Shown here: positions 15,185 through 23,536 of the stretch, in pieces
Numbering within the stretch: position 1 is the first letter of the stretch
Layout of the letters: the number at the start of each line of letters is the position of its first letter
Source of the DNA: Flavobacteriaceae bacterium
GTDB lineage: Bacteria > Bacteroidota > Bacteroidia > Flavobacteriales > Flavobacteriaceae
Direction: 5' to 3'
NCBI GenBank assembly: GCA_002714815.1
Contig: PAYI01000009.1
Span: forward strand, 93,815-120,979
Length of the DNA stretch: 27,165 nt
Made by a program: the position numbers and the translations under genes
Notes under the pieces: model-generated
Told to the model about the DNA's origin: nothing
The model's input: the letters and a program-made list of their open reading frames with translations, nothing else
Database searches by the model: none

Positions 15185-15949
15185 TTATCTTACAAAAACA
15201 GGATTTAACTCATTATTAGTTTCTTCATCACTGTAACGATAACCATCTTTTTGAAATGTTAGAATATCTTCTAAAGTAGTTGCATTTTTTTCTATAAGAT
15301 GACGAGCCATCATCCCACGAGCTTTCTTTGCATAAAAGGAAATAATTTTAAGTTTTCCATTTTTAAAATCTTTAAAAACAGGGTTGATTAATAAAGTTTT
15401 AAGGTCTTTTGTATTAATGACACTAAAATATTCATTACTTGCTAAATTGACTACTATTTCATTAATTCCCAACTCATTATTTAACTGATCTGTTACTTTT
15501 TTACTCCAGAATTCATAAAGATTTTTTGACGAACCTATCTTTAGGGGAGTTCCCATCTCAAGTCGGTAAGGTTGGATTTGATCTAAAGGCCTTAAAATTC
15601 CATATAGTCCAGATAAAATTCGAAGTTTACTTTGCATTATTTCAATTTTATCCCCAAAAAGTGTGTAAGCATCTAAACCGATATACACATCACCATTAAA
15701 CGCATAAACTGCTGCTCTTCTTTCTCCTTTTTTAGGACCCTCAAGACTGAAAACTTGATTGCGTTCCCAATTTAGTGTTGCGAGTTTTTCTGAAATATTC
15801 ATAAGCTCTTCTAATGATTTTGAAGACTTCATTTTGAGTAATTTATTAATCTCAAAGGCCTCTTTAACAAAACTTGGTTCTGTAAAATTTTGTGTAGGTA
15901 AAGGCCTTTGAAAATTTAATGATTTGGCGGGTGAAATAAGCAATTTCAT
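15185..15949 (-). CDS. yaaA: Peroxide stress protein YaaA (UPF0246)
   Basis: A 254-residue protein of the YaaA/UPF0246 family, linked in E. coli to limiting free intracellular iron and DNA damage during peroxide stress. The family start MKLLISPAKSLNF is intact, as are the conserved YAFNGDVYIGLDAYTL, LRILSGLYGILRPLDQIQPY, VNLASNEYF, and IISFYAKKARGMMARHLI. Full length for the family. It has an 82-bp upstream gap to rluD on the same strand, where TTG and TAaaTTTa are spaced by 20 bases, so it may have its own promoter. Cytoplasmic. Assignment is confident; the physiological role here is transferred from E. coli. Confidence 0.93.
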   Translation of the reverse strand: MKLLISPAKSLNFQRPLPTQNFTEPSFVKEAFEINKLLKMKSSKSLEELMNISEKLATLNWERNQVFSLEGPKKGERRAAVYAFNGDVYIGLDAYTLFGDKIEIMQSKLRILSGLYGILRPLDQIQPYRLEMGTPLKIGSSKNLYEFWSKKVTDQLNNELGINEIVVNLASNEYFSVINTKDLKTLLINPVFKDFKNGKLKIISFYAKKARGMMARHLIEKNATTLEDILTFQKDGYRYSDEETNNELNPVFVR

Positions 15950-16031
15950 AATATGTTAATTTCAGTAAATTTACAAGCTTTTCAATCCCTAGGCAAGAAC
16001 TTGAAGTCAAAGCTCAACAAGAAATTATTTT

Positions 16032-17069
16032 TTAAATCTTATGTTTAGCATAATGTCGCCATTTTTCAATAAGAGCACTAAAATCTTCTGGTAAGGGGGA
16101 ATCAAATCTTAGACTTTTCCCTGTTAAAGGATGTTTAAAGCCTAGTATCTTTGCATGTAAGGCATGTCGAGGTAAAATTGTAAAACAGTTTTCTACAAAC
16201 TGCCGGTACTTTGTGAAACTAGTCCCTTTTAGTATAACATCACCACCATAGCGACTATCATTGAAAAGAGTATGCCCAAAGTGTTTCATGTGTGCACGAA
16301 TCTGATGGGTACGACCAGTTTCTAATTGACATTCTAAAAGAGTTACATATCCAAATCTTTCTAAAACTTTAAAATGTGTTACTGCCTCCTTCCCATTTGA
16401 ATTATCTTCATAAACAGTCATTTGTAAACGATTTTTTGGGTGTCTGCCAATAGCTCCTATGTATTTTCCTATATCATCTTTAAAATCTCCCCAAACCAAA
16501 GCTGTATATTTTCTCTCTGTGGTTTTGTGAAAAAACTGTTTTGCTAAATGGGTCATTGCTGTTTCAGTTTTAGCTATTACCAAAAGTCCGCTTGTGTCCT
16601 TATCTATTCTGTGAACTAAGCCTGGACGGTCATCGTGGTTTTTTGGCATTTGCTTAAGATAATGCAACAATCCATTTAGTAATGTTCCTGAATAATTTCC
16701 ATGACCTGGATGCACTACTAGACCAGGTGGTTTATTGATGACAATCAATTCCTCATCTTCAAAAATAATCTCAAGTGGCATTGATTCTGGCTCAAGCAAA
16801 TGTTCATATGGAGGGTGACTAAAGAATACTTTAATCTCATCTCCTCCTTTTACTTTGTAATTTGATTTTACAATTTTCTCTCCTACAAATATACATCCAG
16901 CTTTGGCAGCTTGCTGAATTTTATTTCTAGTAGCATTTTCAATTCTAGAAATTAAAAATTTATCCACACGAAGTGGAGACTGACCACTTTCTGCAATAAA
17001 AGAATAGTGTTTATAGATTAATCCAGATGAAGTTTCAACTTTTTCTATACTGCGATCATCGTTTTCCAT
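16032..17069 (-). CDS. rluD: RluA family 23S rRNA pseudouridine synthase (RluD-like)
   Basis: A 345-residue enzyme that isomerises uridine to pseudouridine in ribosomal RNA; RluD of E. coli modifies helix 69 of 23S rRNA. An S4 RNA-binding domain spans about 34-92 (RVDKFLISRIENATRNKIQQ), and the catalytic domain about 100-320 contains INKPPGLVVHPGHGNYSGTL and the active-site motif RPGLVHRIDKDTSGLLV with catalytic Asp156. The later ETGRTHQIRAHMKHFGHTLF motif is also complete. The exact target is inferred: RluA/C/D paralogues are hard to tell apart, but the S4 domain and Bacteroidota context favour RluD. It starts inside the last 14 bases of the PASTA gene on the same strand, so the two are translationally linked. 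Confidence 0.9.
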   Translation of the reverse strand: MENDDRSIEKVETSSGLIYKHYSFIAESGQSPLRVDKFLISRIENATRNKIQQAAKAGCIFVGEKIVKSNYKVKGGDEIKVFFSHPPYEHLLEPESMPLEIIFEDEELIVINKPPGLVVHPGHGNYSGTLLNGLLHYLKQMPKNHDDRPGLVHRIDKDTSGLLVIAKTETAMTHLAKQFFHKTTERKYTALVWGDFKDDIGKYIGAIGRHPKNRLQMTVYEDNSNGKEAVTHFKVLERFGYVTLLECQLETGRTHQIRAHMKHFGHTLFNDSRYGGDVILKGTSFTKYRQFVENCFTILPRHALHAKILGFKHPLTGKSLRFDSPLPEDFSALIEKWRHYAKHKI

Positions 17070-17610
17070 TACCCAAAACTAAATCAATTTTACTGGTTTT
17101 TGGCAAAAGTATTCCAGGCTCAATTTTTTCTCCTTGGTATTGTATTTCAAGAACCATATCCTTACCAATATTATCTATGTAACTAAATTCACCCAATTCA
17201 AATCCAGTAGCCTTTAATAAAGATTCTGCATTCCTTTTTGTTATTTGAATTAGATTTGGAACTGTAACCTTTCGGAAGTCTGATGGATTGACCGTAAGAT
17301 ATATTTTACGGTTTTCTTTAACCTCACTGCCTGCTGAAGGCAAATGTGAAATCACTGACATTGGCTTGATTGTTGGTACAAAACGCCCTGAATCAATGAC
17401 TTCATAACGTAGATTTTCTTTTTCCATAATATTTGGTAAATCAGTCAAAGGAACTCCTTCCAAATCTGGAACTTTTTGATAAGAGTTGTGATTGGTTATA
17501 ATTTTAAGACTAATCGAAATCAATAGAAATATTGAAAAGGTCGCTAGTAGAATAAAAACTAACTGTTTAAGGATAGAGGTGCTAAATAAAAAACGTAATA
17601 TTTTCATCAC
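17056..17610 (-). CDS. Membrane-anchored PASTA domain protein
   Basis: A 184-residue protein with one transmembrane helix near residues 15-37 (LKQLVFILLATFSIFLLISI) and an outer part made of two PASTA repeats, about 45-110 (VPDLEGVPLTDLPNIMEKEN, SAGSEVKENRKIYLTVNP) and 113-182 (TVPNLIQITKRNAESLLKAT, LPKTSKIDLVLG). PASTA repeats bind peptidoglycan stem peptides or beta-lactams in the Ser/Thr kinases and penicillin-binding proteins where they were defined. Here there is no kinase or transpeptidase domain, so it is a stand-alone repeat protein. It sits next to rluD and is divergent from ddl, a D-Ala-D-Ala ligase, a setting that suggests a link to wall synthesis; I recall this order from other Flavobacteriia. 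Confidence 0.88.
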   Translation of the reverse strand: MMKILRFLFSTSILKQLVFILLATFSIFLLISISLKIITNHNSYQKVPDLEGVPLTDLPNIMEKENLRYEVIDSGRFVPTIKPMSVISHLPSAGSEVKENRKIYLTVNPSDFRKVTVPNLIQITKRNAESLLKATGFELGEFSYIDNIGKDMVLEIQYQGEKIEPGILLPKTSKIDLVLGNGKR

Positions 17611-17647
17611 TTATGTTGGTAGGCTAAGATAATAAAACCTAAGCTTT

Positions 17648-17675
17648 TTGTTTGTTTTGAAATGCCATACCTTTG
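17648..17675 (+). promoter_or_regulatory. Promoter of the ddl-coaD operon
   Basis: TTG at 17648-17650 and a perfect TAccTTTG at 17668-17675 with a 17-base spacer, the usual Flavobacteriia arrangement. The ddl ATG follows 17 bases later. Confidence 0.65.
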
Positions 17676-17692
17676 CTAAATAACTATAATTA

Positions 17693-18682
17693 ATGTCCAA
17701 AAAAAAAGTAGGCGTCGTTTGTGGAGGATATTCATCAGAATATAAAATTTCACTTCAGAGTGGCAAAACTGTTTTCTCACAACTCGACAGAAATAAATGG
17801 GAGGTATTTCTTATAATTTTAGCTCAAGATTCCTGGACAGCAAAAGATGATGATGAAAAAAGCTACATTGTCTCAAAAGGAGACTTTTCACTTCAGTCCT
17901 CAGAAACCTCAATAAAACTTGACCTTATATTTAATCTAGTTCATGGTTCTATAGGAGAAAATGGACAGTTAGCGGCACTTTGGGAGCTTTTAGATATTCC
18001 TTTTTCTAGTTGCAACAGTTATATTGCTGCCTTAACACTTAACAAAAGAGATTGTCTTACTATATTAAGGGAGTTGAATATACCAACTGCAAAATATTAT
18101 ACCCTTGATAAAGGCAATTCCATTGATACCTTGGCAATAATTGACCGTGTTGGTCTACCATGCTTTGTGAAAGCAAATAGAGCAGGAAGCAGTTTTGGTG
18201 TTTTTAAGGTCTATGACAAAAAAAACCTAATTCCTTCTATTGAAAAGGCTTTTAAAGAAGACTCTCAGTTAATAATTGAAAGTGCCTTAGAAGGAAGAGA
18301 AGTTTCAGTTGGAGTCGCTAAATTTGATGATGAAATTCGTGTTCTCCCTATTACTGAAATTATTTCTGAAAATGATTTCTTTGACTTCGCAGCTAAATAT
18401 GAAGGAGAGTCTCAGGAGATTACTCCTGCTCAGATCCCAAAAAATTGGCAAAAAGACTTGAAAGATTTTTCAAAGAAGATTTATTTAAAACTTGGTCTCA
18501 GAGGATTTATTCGAAGTGAATTCATTTTTGTCAACAACACTCCTCACATTTTGGAGGTTAACTCAGTCCCTGGAATGACTTCAAAAAGTATTATTCCTAA
18601 ACAGGTTGAGGCTATGAATTTGGAAATCCCAGAATTTTTAACTAAAATCTTAATGCAAGTAGATAAAGAAAAAAATAACTGA
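17693..18682 (+). CDS. ddl: D-alanine--D-alanine ligase
   Basis: A 329-residue ATP-grasp enzyme making D-Ala-D-Ala for peptidoglycan in the cytoplasm. The N-terminal domain starts VGVVCGGYSSEYKISLQSG, with the catalytic Glu of SSEYKISL, followed by LIFNLVHGSIGENGQLAALW and PFSSCNSYIAALTLNKRDC. The ATP-grasp part has PCFVKANRAGSSFGVFKVYD, IESALEGREVSVGVA, and the C-terminal FIFVNNTPHILEVNSVPGMT with the Mg-binding Glu-x-Asn. Length is somewhat above the E. coli enzymes (306 for DdlB) but normal for Bacteroidota. Its stop overlaps the coaD start by one base (TGATG), so they form an operon. It is divergent from the PASTA gene, 82 bp apart. Confidence 0.95.
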   Translation: MSKKKVGVVCGGYSSEYKISLQSGKTVFSQLDRNKWEVFLIILAQDSWTAKDDDEKSYIVSKGDFSLQSSETSIKLDLIFNLVHGSIGENGQLAALWELLDIPFSSCNSYIAALTLNKRDCLTILRELNIPTAKYYTLDKGNSIDTLAIIDRVGLPCFVKANRAGSSFGVFKVYDKKNLIPSIEKAFKEDSQLIIESALEGREVSVGVAKFDDEIRVLPITEIISENDFFDFAAKYEGESQEITPAQIPKNWQKDLKDFSKKIYLKLGLRGFIRSEFIFVNNTPHILEVNSVPGMTSKSIIPKQVEAMNLEIPEFLTKILMQVDKEKNN

Positions 18683-19140
18683 TGAAAAGATTTGTATTTC
18701 CAGGTTCTTTTGATCCAATAACCCTTGGGCATAAAGATATTATTCAAAGAGCACTTCCAATGTGCGACGAATTAATCATTGCTGTAGGTGAAAACTCGGA
18801 TAAAAAATATCTTTATTCTTTGAAAGAAAGAATGAATTTTATAAAAGAAACTCATGGTCATGAAAATAAAGTTCTAGTTAAATCATTTAAAGGTATGACT
18901 ATTGATTTTTGTAAAAATGTTAATGCTACTGCAATCATAAGGGGTTTACGCAATCCTTCAGATTTTGAGTTTGAAAAAAGCATCGCGCAAATAAACAGAA
19001 GATTGTCGGGACTTGAAACTCTTTTTTTACTAACTGCATCAAATTATTCATATATCAGTAGTAGCATAGTAAGAGAGATAATATCTCATAAAGGTGACTA
19101 TTCTTCGCTAGTTCCTAAAGCAGTATTAAATAGCAGATAA
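18682..19140 (+). CDS. coaD: Pantetheine-phosphate adenylyltransferase
   Basis: A 152-residue enzyme of coenzyme A synthesis that joins AMP from ATP to 4'-phosphopantetheine. The nucleotidyltransferase motif FPGSFDPITLGHKDI (residues 6-20, TLGH at 14-17) and the C-terminal NYSYISSSIVREI motif are both present, as is IIRGLRNPSDFEFEKSIAQI in the middle. Normal length for CoaD. Second gene of the ddl operon, with a one-base overlap. Its stop lies two bases from the convergent NUDIX stop. Confidence 0.96.
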   Translation: MKRFVFPGSFDPITLGHKDIIQRALPMCDELIIAVGENSDKKYLYSLKERMNFIKETHGHENKVLVKSFKGMTIDFCKNVNATAIIRGLRNPSDFEFEKSIAQINRRLSGLETLFLLTASNYSYISSSIVREIISHKGDYSSLVPKAVLNSR

Positions 19141-19142
19141 TT

Positions 19143-19739
19143 TTAAATTATTGAATCAATTACAAGATGAATATTCTTGTAGGCATTTTCCATTATTTGA
19201 GGAATCTCATTTTTGGTTTTCCAAACTGCACGCTCAATATTCTCCTCAATTTGTGGAATCACAGATCCTGTGAAAGAAGATTTCATTAAAAACCAATATG
19301 TTTTTTTGAGTTTATATTTTTTGTTCGCTTTATAAATATGAAATGTTGTAGTTAAAGGCTTTTTAACAATCAAATCAGTTACACCTGTTTCTTCTGTCAC
19401 TTCTCTACATGCGGCTTCAACGATGATCTCGTTTTTTTGAATTTTACCCTTCGGCAAATCCCACTTATCATTTCTGTAAATAAATAAGAAACTCCCATTT
19501 ATATGCTCTACCAATCCTCCTGCAGCTTCAACAATAGAGAAAGTTTTGTAGAAGTACTTTTTAATTTTTTCTTCTTTAGAGTGATACAAATAAACTTCAG
19601 AAACTTTTTTATCTCGTAGAGCTTTTACAATTGATTTTGAATCGGTATATTTTATAAAAAAAAGTGGAGTTTTAGGTGAATTTTTACTCAAATCCGAAGT
19701 AAAATGAACGGGTTTTTGATTGTAAAAAACTTTATACAT
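19143..19739 (-). CDS. NUDIX hydrolase
   Basis: A 198-residue protein with a NUDIX domain in its C-terminal two thirds. The NUDIX box reads GKIQKNEIIVEAACREVTEE followed by TGV, matching Gx5Ex7REUxEExGU, so it cleaves a nucleoside diphosphate linked to some group X with Mg2+. The preceding PKG, in DKWDLPKGKIQ, is typical. About 80 residues precede the domain (MYKVFYNQKPVHFTSDLS) and are conserved in form among flavobacterial homologues as I recall them. I start at ATG 19739; an upstream in-frame start at 19796 would add 19 residues lying inside pyrE. Substrate unknown. Divergent from pyrE with 6 bases between start codons. Confidence 0.88.
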   Translation of the reverse strand: MYKVFYNQKPVHFTSDLSKNSPKTPLFFIKYTDSKSIVKALRDKKVSEVYLYHSKEEKIKKYFYKTFSIVEAAGGLVEHINGSFLFIYRNDKWDLPKGKIQKNEIIVEAACREVTEETGVTDLIVKKPLTTTFHIYKANKKYKLKKTYWFLMKSSFTGSVIPQIEENIERAVWKTKNEIPQIMENAYKNIHLVIDSII

Positions 19740-19742
19740 TTG
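19716..19742 (+). promoter_or_regulatory. Promoter of pyrE, inside the NUDIX gene start
   Basis: TTG at 19716-19718 and a perfect TAcaTTTG at 19735-19742 with a 16-base spacer. It overlaps the first codons of the minus-strand NUDIX gene, whose ATG is 19739-19737. The pyrE ATG at 19746 is 4 bases past the element, so the transcript would be leaderless or nearly so. Confidence 0.5.
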
Positions 19743-19745
19743 TGT

Positions 19746-20396
19746 ATGATTTTTGATAAAAATATAGCGCAACAAACCGCTAAACATCTTTTGCAAATTA
19801 ATGCAATAAAATTGAATCCTGAAAATCCATTTATATGGGCAAGTGGTTGGAAGTCTCCTATTTACTGTGATAACCGAATTATTCTTTCATATCCAAAACT
19901 TAGAAGTTTTTTGAGTGATGCTCTAGCAATTAAAATAAATAGAGATTTTAGTAGGCCATTTATAATCGCAGGGGTTGCAACAGGTGCTATTGGAATTGGT
20001 ATGCTTGTCGCACAAAAGTTGGATTTGCCTTTTATCTACGTACGCCCCGAACCCAAAAAACATGGTCAAAAAAATCAAATCGAAGGACAATTTAATGCTG
20101 GAGAATCTGTTTTGGTTATAGAGGATTTGATAAGTACTGGAAAAAGCAGTCTCAAGGCTGTGAATATATTAAAAGAAGCTGGAGCAGAAATTCTTGGAAT
20201 GATGGCTCTTTTTACCTATGGATTTGATATAGCAGAAAAATCTTTTAAAAAGGAAAAAATAAAACTTAAAACGTTAACCAATTATCAATATTTATTATCT
20301 GAAGCTCTTAAAGAAGAAAAAATCACAAATTTACAGCTTGAGAATTTAAAAACATGGAAAAAAAACCCATCAAAATGGAGTTTTAGAGAAGACTAG
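19746..20396 (+). CDS. pyrE: Orotate phosphoribosyltransferase
   Basis: A 216-residue cytoplasmic enzyme of pyrimidine synthesis that makes orotidine 5'-phosphate from orotate and PRPP. The orotate region reads PFIWASGWKSPIYCDNRIIL, the PRPP-binding loop is SVLVIEDLISTGKSSLKAVN (121-140), and the catalytic loop is YVRPEPKKHGQKNQIEG. In that loop Pro101 stands where E. coli PyrE has Lys in its RKE motif; Lys104 and His106 are kept, and I recall the same form in Bacteroidota relatives. I start at ATG 19746 (MIFDKNIAQQTAKHLLQ) because homologues begin this way; an upstream ATG at 19704 would add 14 residues inside the NUDIX gene. The 3' end overlaps birA by 14 bases. Confidence 0.94.
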   Translation: MIFDKNIAQQTAKHLLQINAIKLNPENPFIWASGWKSPIYCDNRIILSYPKLRSFLSDALAIKINRDFSRPFIIAGVATGAIGIGMLVAQKLDLPFIYVRPEPKKHGQKNQIEGQFNAGESVLVIEDLISTGKSSLKAVNILKEAGAEILGMMALFTYGFDIAEKSFKKEKIKLKTLTNYQYLLSEALKEEKITNLQLENLKTWKKNPSKWSFRED

Positions 20397-21135
20397 ATTT
20401 TAATTGCATCCGAACATTATTTGAATTAAACTTTTTAACTTTTTTTTCTTCAGTTTCTAAAAGCAATCCTCCATTTTCTGTTACTCCCAAAAGTTTTGCT
20501 TTAAAAGTATTATTCCCATTTGTAAATGAATTAACTTGTTTGAGTTTCCAAAGTTTACTTATATACTTGCTAAACCATGGCTGATTTTTTTTAAGATCAG
20601 TTTCATACAATGCTCTGTTCAGAAATGGAAGCATTTCATCTAAAACATACTCTATATTCCAATGTTTACCAGTAACTTGTTTTAAAGAAGCGGCTTCGGA
20701 TAAATCGACAAAGGAATCTTGATTTAAATTGAGTCCAATTCCAATAACGCATCCACTGAATCTGCCCTTAGTAAAAAAATTTTCTATTAAAATTCCACCT
20801 ATTTTTTTATTAGCTGACAAAATGTCGTTTGGCCATTTTATTGAAGTTTGAGGAATTTGAAATTTTTCTAAAGCACTAACAACTGCAAGAGAAATAACAG
20901 CACTAATCAAAAAAAGTGAATATGGTGATTCGTTTTTGAATTGCCTAAAAATGCTAAAAGTTAAGCTCCCCCCAGTTTCAGATTGCCAAATATTTTCACG
21001 TTGTCCTCGCCCACTTGTCTGATTACTTGTAAACACCAAATCTCCATCAAATAATTGCTTACTTCGATATTTGTCTTTTAAATAATCATTTGTTGAAGAG
21101 ATGGCATTAAGTTTGATTATTTTAAAATTGCTCAT
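20383..21135 (-). CDS. birA: Biotin--[acetyl-CoA-carboxylase] ligase
   Basis: A 250-residue enzyme attaching biotin to the carrier protein of acetyl-CoA carboxylase through biotinyl-AMP. The catalytic motif is TSGRGQRENIWQSETGGSLT, the biotin site includes KWPNDILSANKKIGGILIEN, and the C-terminal small domain ends NSNNVRMQL. The N-terminus starts directly with the catalytic fold (FKIIKLNAISSTNDYLKDK), so the helix-turn-helix of E. coli BirA is absent: it is a monofunctional ligase and cannot act as the biotin-operon repressor. The gene converges on pyrE with 14 bases of overlapping coding sequence and diverges from rsfS, 57 bp apart. Confidence 0.93.
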   Translation of the reverse strand: MSNFKIIKLNAISSTNDYLKDKYRSKQLFDGDLVFTSNQTSGRGQRENIWQSETGGSLTFSIFRQFKNESPYSLFLISAVISLAVVSALEKFQIPQTSIKWPNDILSANKKIGGILIENFFTKGRFSGCVIGIGLNLNQDSFVDLSEAASLKQVTGKHWNIEYVLDEMLPFLNRALYETDLKKNQPWFSKYISKLWKLKQVNSFTNGNNTFKAKLLGVTENGGLLLETEEKKVKKFNSNNVRMQLKSSLL

Positions 21136-21165
21136 ATTAAGTCATGTCAAAGACTTAAAAAGTAA

Positions 21166-21173
21166 TAAATTTG
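21166..21173 (+). promoter_or_regulatory. TAaaTTTG -7 element upstream of rsfS
   Basis: A perfect TAnnTTTG, 19 bases before the rsfS ATG, in the 57-bp divergent gap with birA. No TTG at the usual distance, so only the -7 element supports a promoter, which would serve the rsfS-ftsH group. Confidence 0.45.
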
Positions 21174-21192
21174 CATAAAAGAGCATTGCTTA

Positions 21193-21564
21193 ATGGTAAA
21201 TAAAATAAAAAGTGCTAATGTTCTCTTGAAAGAGATTGTTAGAGGAATTGAAAATTTAAAAGGGGAAGATATAAAAAAAATGGATTTAAGGGGGATTCAA
21301 AACACGCCTTTTGAATTTTTTGTTATTTGTAGTGGTAATTCAAATATCCACATTAGATCTATTGTTAATTCAATACAGAAAAATGTTAGCAAAGTCCTAT
21401 ATGAAAAACCATTGCATATTGAAGGTTTTGAAGTAGCAGAATGGATTTTGATTGATTATGTAAATGTTGTAGTACATGTCTTTCAAAAAAGAACAAGAAA
21501 ATTTTATAACATCGAAGAATTATGGGGAGATGCGGTAAGCACTCCAGTTGCTTCGAACTATTAA
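21193..21564 (+). CDS. rsfS: Ribosomal silencing factor RsfS (YbeB/Iojap)
   Basis: A 123-residue factor that binds ribosomal protein L14 and keeps the subunits apart when nutrients are scarce. The conserved parts are KGEDIKKMDLRGIQNTPFEF, FVICSGNSNIHIRSIVNSIQ, HIEGFEVAEWILIDYVNVVV, and the C-terminal VHVFQKRTRKFYNIEELWGD. Full family length. First gene of a run rsfS-ftsH-LUD-cdsA-psd on the plus strand; ftsH starts 5 bases after its stop. Assignment is secure from the characteristic C-terminal motif. Confidence 0.95.
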   Translation: MVNKIKSANVLLKEIVRGIENLKGEDIKKMDLRGIQNTPFEFFVICSGNSNIHIRSIVNSIQKNVSKVLYEKPLHIEGFEVAEWILIDYVNVVVHVFQKRTRKFYNIEELWGDAVSTPVASNY

Positions 21565-21569
21565 AGATT

Positions 21570-23525
21570 ATGGAAGAAGAAAAAAAACCAATCCCTCCAA
21601 AATTTAACATTTATTGGATTTATGGTGCTATTATTATTATCCTTTTAGGACTTAGCCTTTTTGGAGGAAACGACTGGCAAACTGTAAGTAAAACTAACAT
21701 ATCAAATTTTGAGAAATACCTTAATAATGGAGATGTTAGTGAGGTTATAGTAATTCGAAATAAAAGTAGTGTCCGTGTAACACTTGCAGCTGAAGCACTT
21801 AAGAAGAGTGAACACCAAGCAGTAGTAGCTACAAATTTTTTAGGCCAAGAAAATATAAGAGGTCCTCATTACCAATTTGAAGTTGGTAGTTTAGAGCTAT
21901 TCGAAGAAAAGCTAGAAAAGGCTCGGAACAATGGAATTATTTTCCGACTAGAATTTATTACTGTAGAAAATAGATGGTTAGACACTCTTATTGGATTTTT
22001 ACCTATCATTATAATTATTGGTGTTTGGATTTTCTTAATGAGAAGAATGTCTGGTGGTGGAGCAGGAGGTCCTGGAGGTCAAATATTTAATATAGGTAAA
22101 TCAAAGGCTAAATTATTTGATAAAAACACAGATGTCAAAGTAACTTTTAAAGATGTTGCTGGATTAGAAGGAGCTAAAGAAGAGATTCAAGAAATAGTAG
22201 ACTTTCTTAAAAACCCTCAAAAATATACAATTCTAGGTGGAAAAATTCCAAAAGGAGCTTTGCTTGTAGGGGCTCCTGGAACTGGCAAAACACTACTGGC
22301 GAAAGCAGTTGCTGGAGAGGCTAAGGTTCCTTTTTTCTCTCTTTCTGGATCTGACTTTGTAGAAATGTTTGTTGGTGTAGGTGCTTCGAGAGTAAGAGAT
22401 TTATTTAAACAAGCCAAAGATAAATCTCCATCAATAATTTTTATTGATGAGATTGATGCTATTGGGAGAGCTCGTGGAAAAAGCAATATTACTGGCTCAA
22501 ATGATGAGAGAGAAAACACTCTCAACCAACTTCTAACTGAAATGGATGGATTTGGAACTAATACTAATGTTATTGTTATAGCAGCAACTAATCGTGCGGA
22601 TGTTCTTGACAAAGCTTTAATGCGAGCTGGTCGTTTTGACAGACAAATCTATGTTGATTTACCAGATCTTAACGAACGAAAAGAAATTTTTAAAGTTCAT
22701 CTTAAACCCCTTAAAACGATAAAAAGCTTAGATATTGATTTTCTGGCAAAACAAACACCAGGTTTTTCAGGAGCAGATATTGCTAATGTTTGTAACGAAT
22801 CTGCATTAATTGCTGCTAGGAAAGATAGAAAATCAGTAGGAAAACAGGATTTTCTTGATGCAGTAGATCGAATTATAGGTGGTTTAGAGAAGAAAAATAA
22901 AATAATTACACCTGAGGAAAAAGAAACTATAGCATATCATGAGGCAGGACATGCAATTGTGAGTTGGTTATTGGAACATGCTGCTCCACTTGTTAAAGTT
23001 ACAATAGTTCCAAGGGGACAATCTTTAGGGGCCGCTTGGTATCTCCCAGAGGAACGCCAAATTGTTAGAACAGAACAAATGCTCGATGAAATGTGTGCTG
23101 CTCTAGGAGGTCGGGCAGCAGAAAAAATAATTTTCAATAAAATCTCTACGGGTGCATTGAGTGATCTTGAAAAGGTTACTCGCCAGGCCAAAGCTATGGT
23201 TTCAATTTATGGTCTAAACGATACCCTTGGAAATATTACTTTTTACGATTCTTCAGGTCAGACAGATTATAATTTTTCAAAACCTTACTCTGAAGAAACT
23301 GCACAAATTATAGATAAGGAAATCTCTAAGATTATTGAAAAACAATATTCAAGGGCCATTAAATTACTTAAAAACTCAAAAGATAAACTAAAACAATTAG
23401 CAGAACGTCTTTTGGAAAAAGAGGTTATATTTAAAGATGATTTAGAAAATATCTTAGGCAAAAGAACTTACAAAACTAACGAAGAAAAAATTGAAGAAGC
23501 GAAAGTTTCCAAAGACAAAAAATAA
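21570..23525 (+). CDS. ftsH: ATP-dependent zinc metalloprotease FtsH
   Basis: A 651-residue inner-membrane AAA protease removing misfolded or regulated membrane and soluble proteins. Two transmembrane helices (about 13-31 and 137-157, FLPIIIIIGVWIFLMRR) flank a periplasmic domain. The AAA module has Walker A GAPGTGKT at 234-241, Walker B IIFIDEIDAIG, the pore motif FVEMFVGVGASRVRDLF, and the SRH region NVIVIAATNRADVLDKALMR. The M41 zinc site is HEAGH with His457, Glu458, His461. The C-terminal tail is Lys/Glu-rich. I use ATG 21570, five bases after rsfS, and not the in-frame start at 21522 inside rsfS. Cotranscribed with rsfS and probably the following genes. Confidence 0.97.
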   Translation: MEEEKKPIPPKFNIYWIYGAIIIILLGLSLFGGNDWQTVSKTNISNFEKYLNNGDVSEVIVIRNKSSVRVTLAAEALKKSEHQAVVATNFLGQENIRGPHYQFEVGSLELFEEKLEKARNNGIIFRLEFITVENRWLDTLIGFLPIIIIIGVWIFLMRRMSGGGAGGPGGQIFNIGKSKAKLFDKNTDVKVTFKDVAGLEGAKEEIQEIVDFLKNPQKYTILGGKIPKGALLVGAPGTGKTLLAKAVAGEAKVPFFSLSGSDFVEMFVGVGASRVRDLFKQAKDKSPSIIFIDEIDAIGRARGKSNITGSNDERENTLNQLLTEMDGFGTNTNVIVIAATNRADVLDKALMRAGRFDRQIYVDLPDLNERKEIFKVHLKPLKTIKSLDIDFLAKQTPGFSGADIANVCNESALIAARKDRKSVGKQDFLDAVDRIIGGLEKKNKIITPEEKETIAYHEAGHAIVSWLLEHAAPLVKVTIVPRGQSLGAAWYLPEERQIVRTEQMLDEMCAALGGRAAEKIIFNKISTGALSDLEKVTRQAKAMVSIYGLNDTLGNITFYDSSGQTDYNFSKPYSEETAQIIDKEISKIIEKQYSRAIKLLKNSKDKLKQLAERLLEKEVIFKDDLENILGKRTYKTNEEKIEEAKVSKDKK

Positions 23526-23536
23526 TTTTTACCATC

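Noticed and set aside
19704..19796. Longer forms of pyrE (from 19704) and the NUDIX gene (from 19796)
   Set aside because: They would overlap each other by up to 93 bases, and family N-termini start at the inner ATGs.
22217..23191. Two minus-strand ORFs of 131 and 84 residues
   Set aside because: Both are opposite conserved AAA and M41 parts of ftsH; they are shadows of biased codons.
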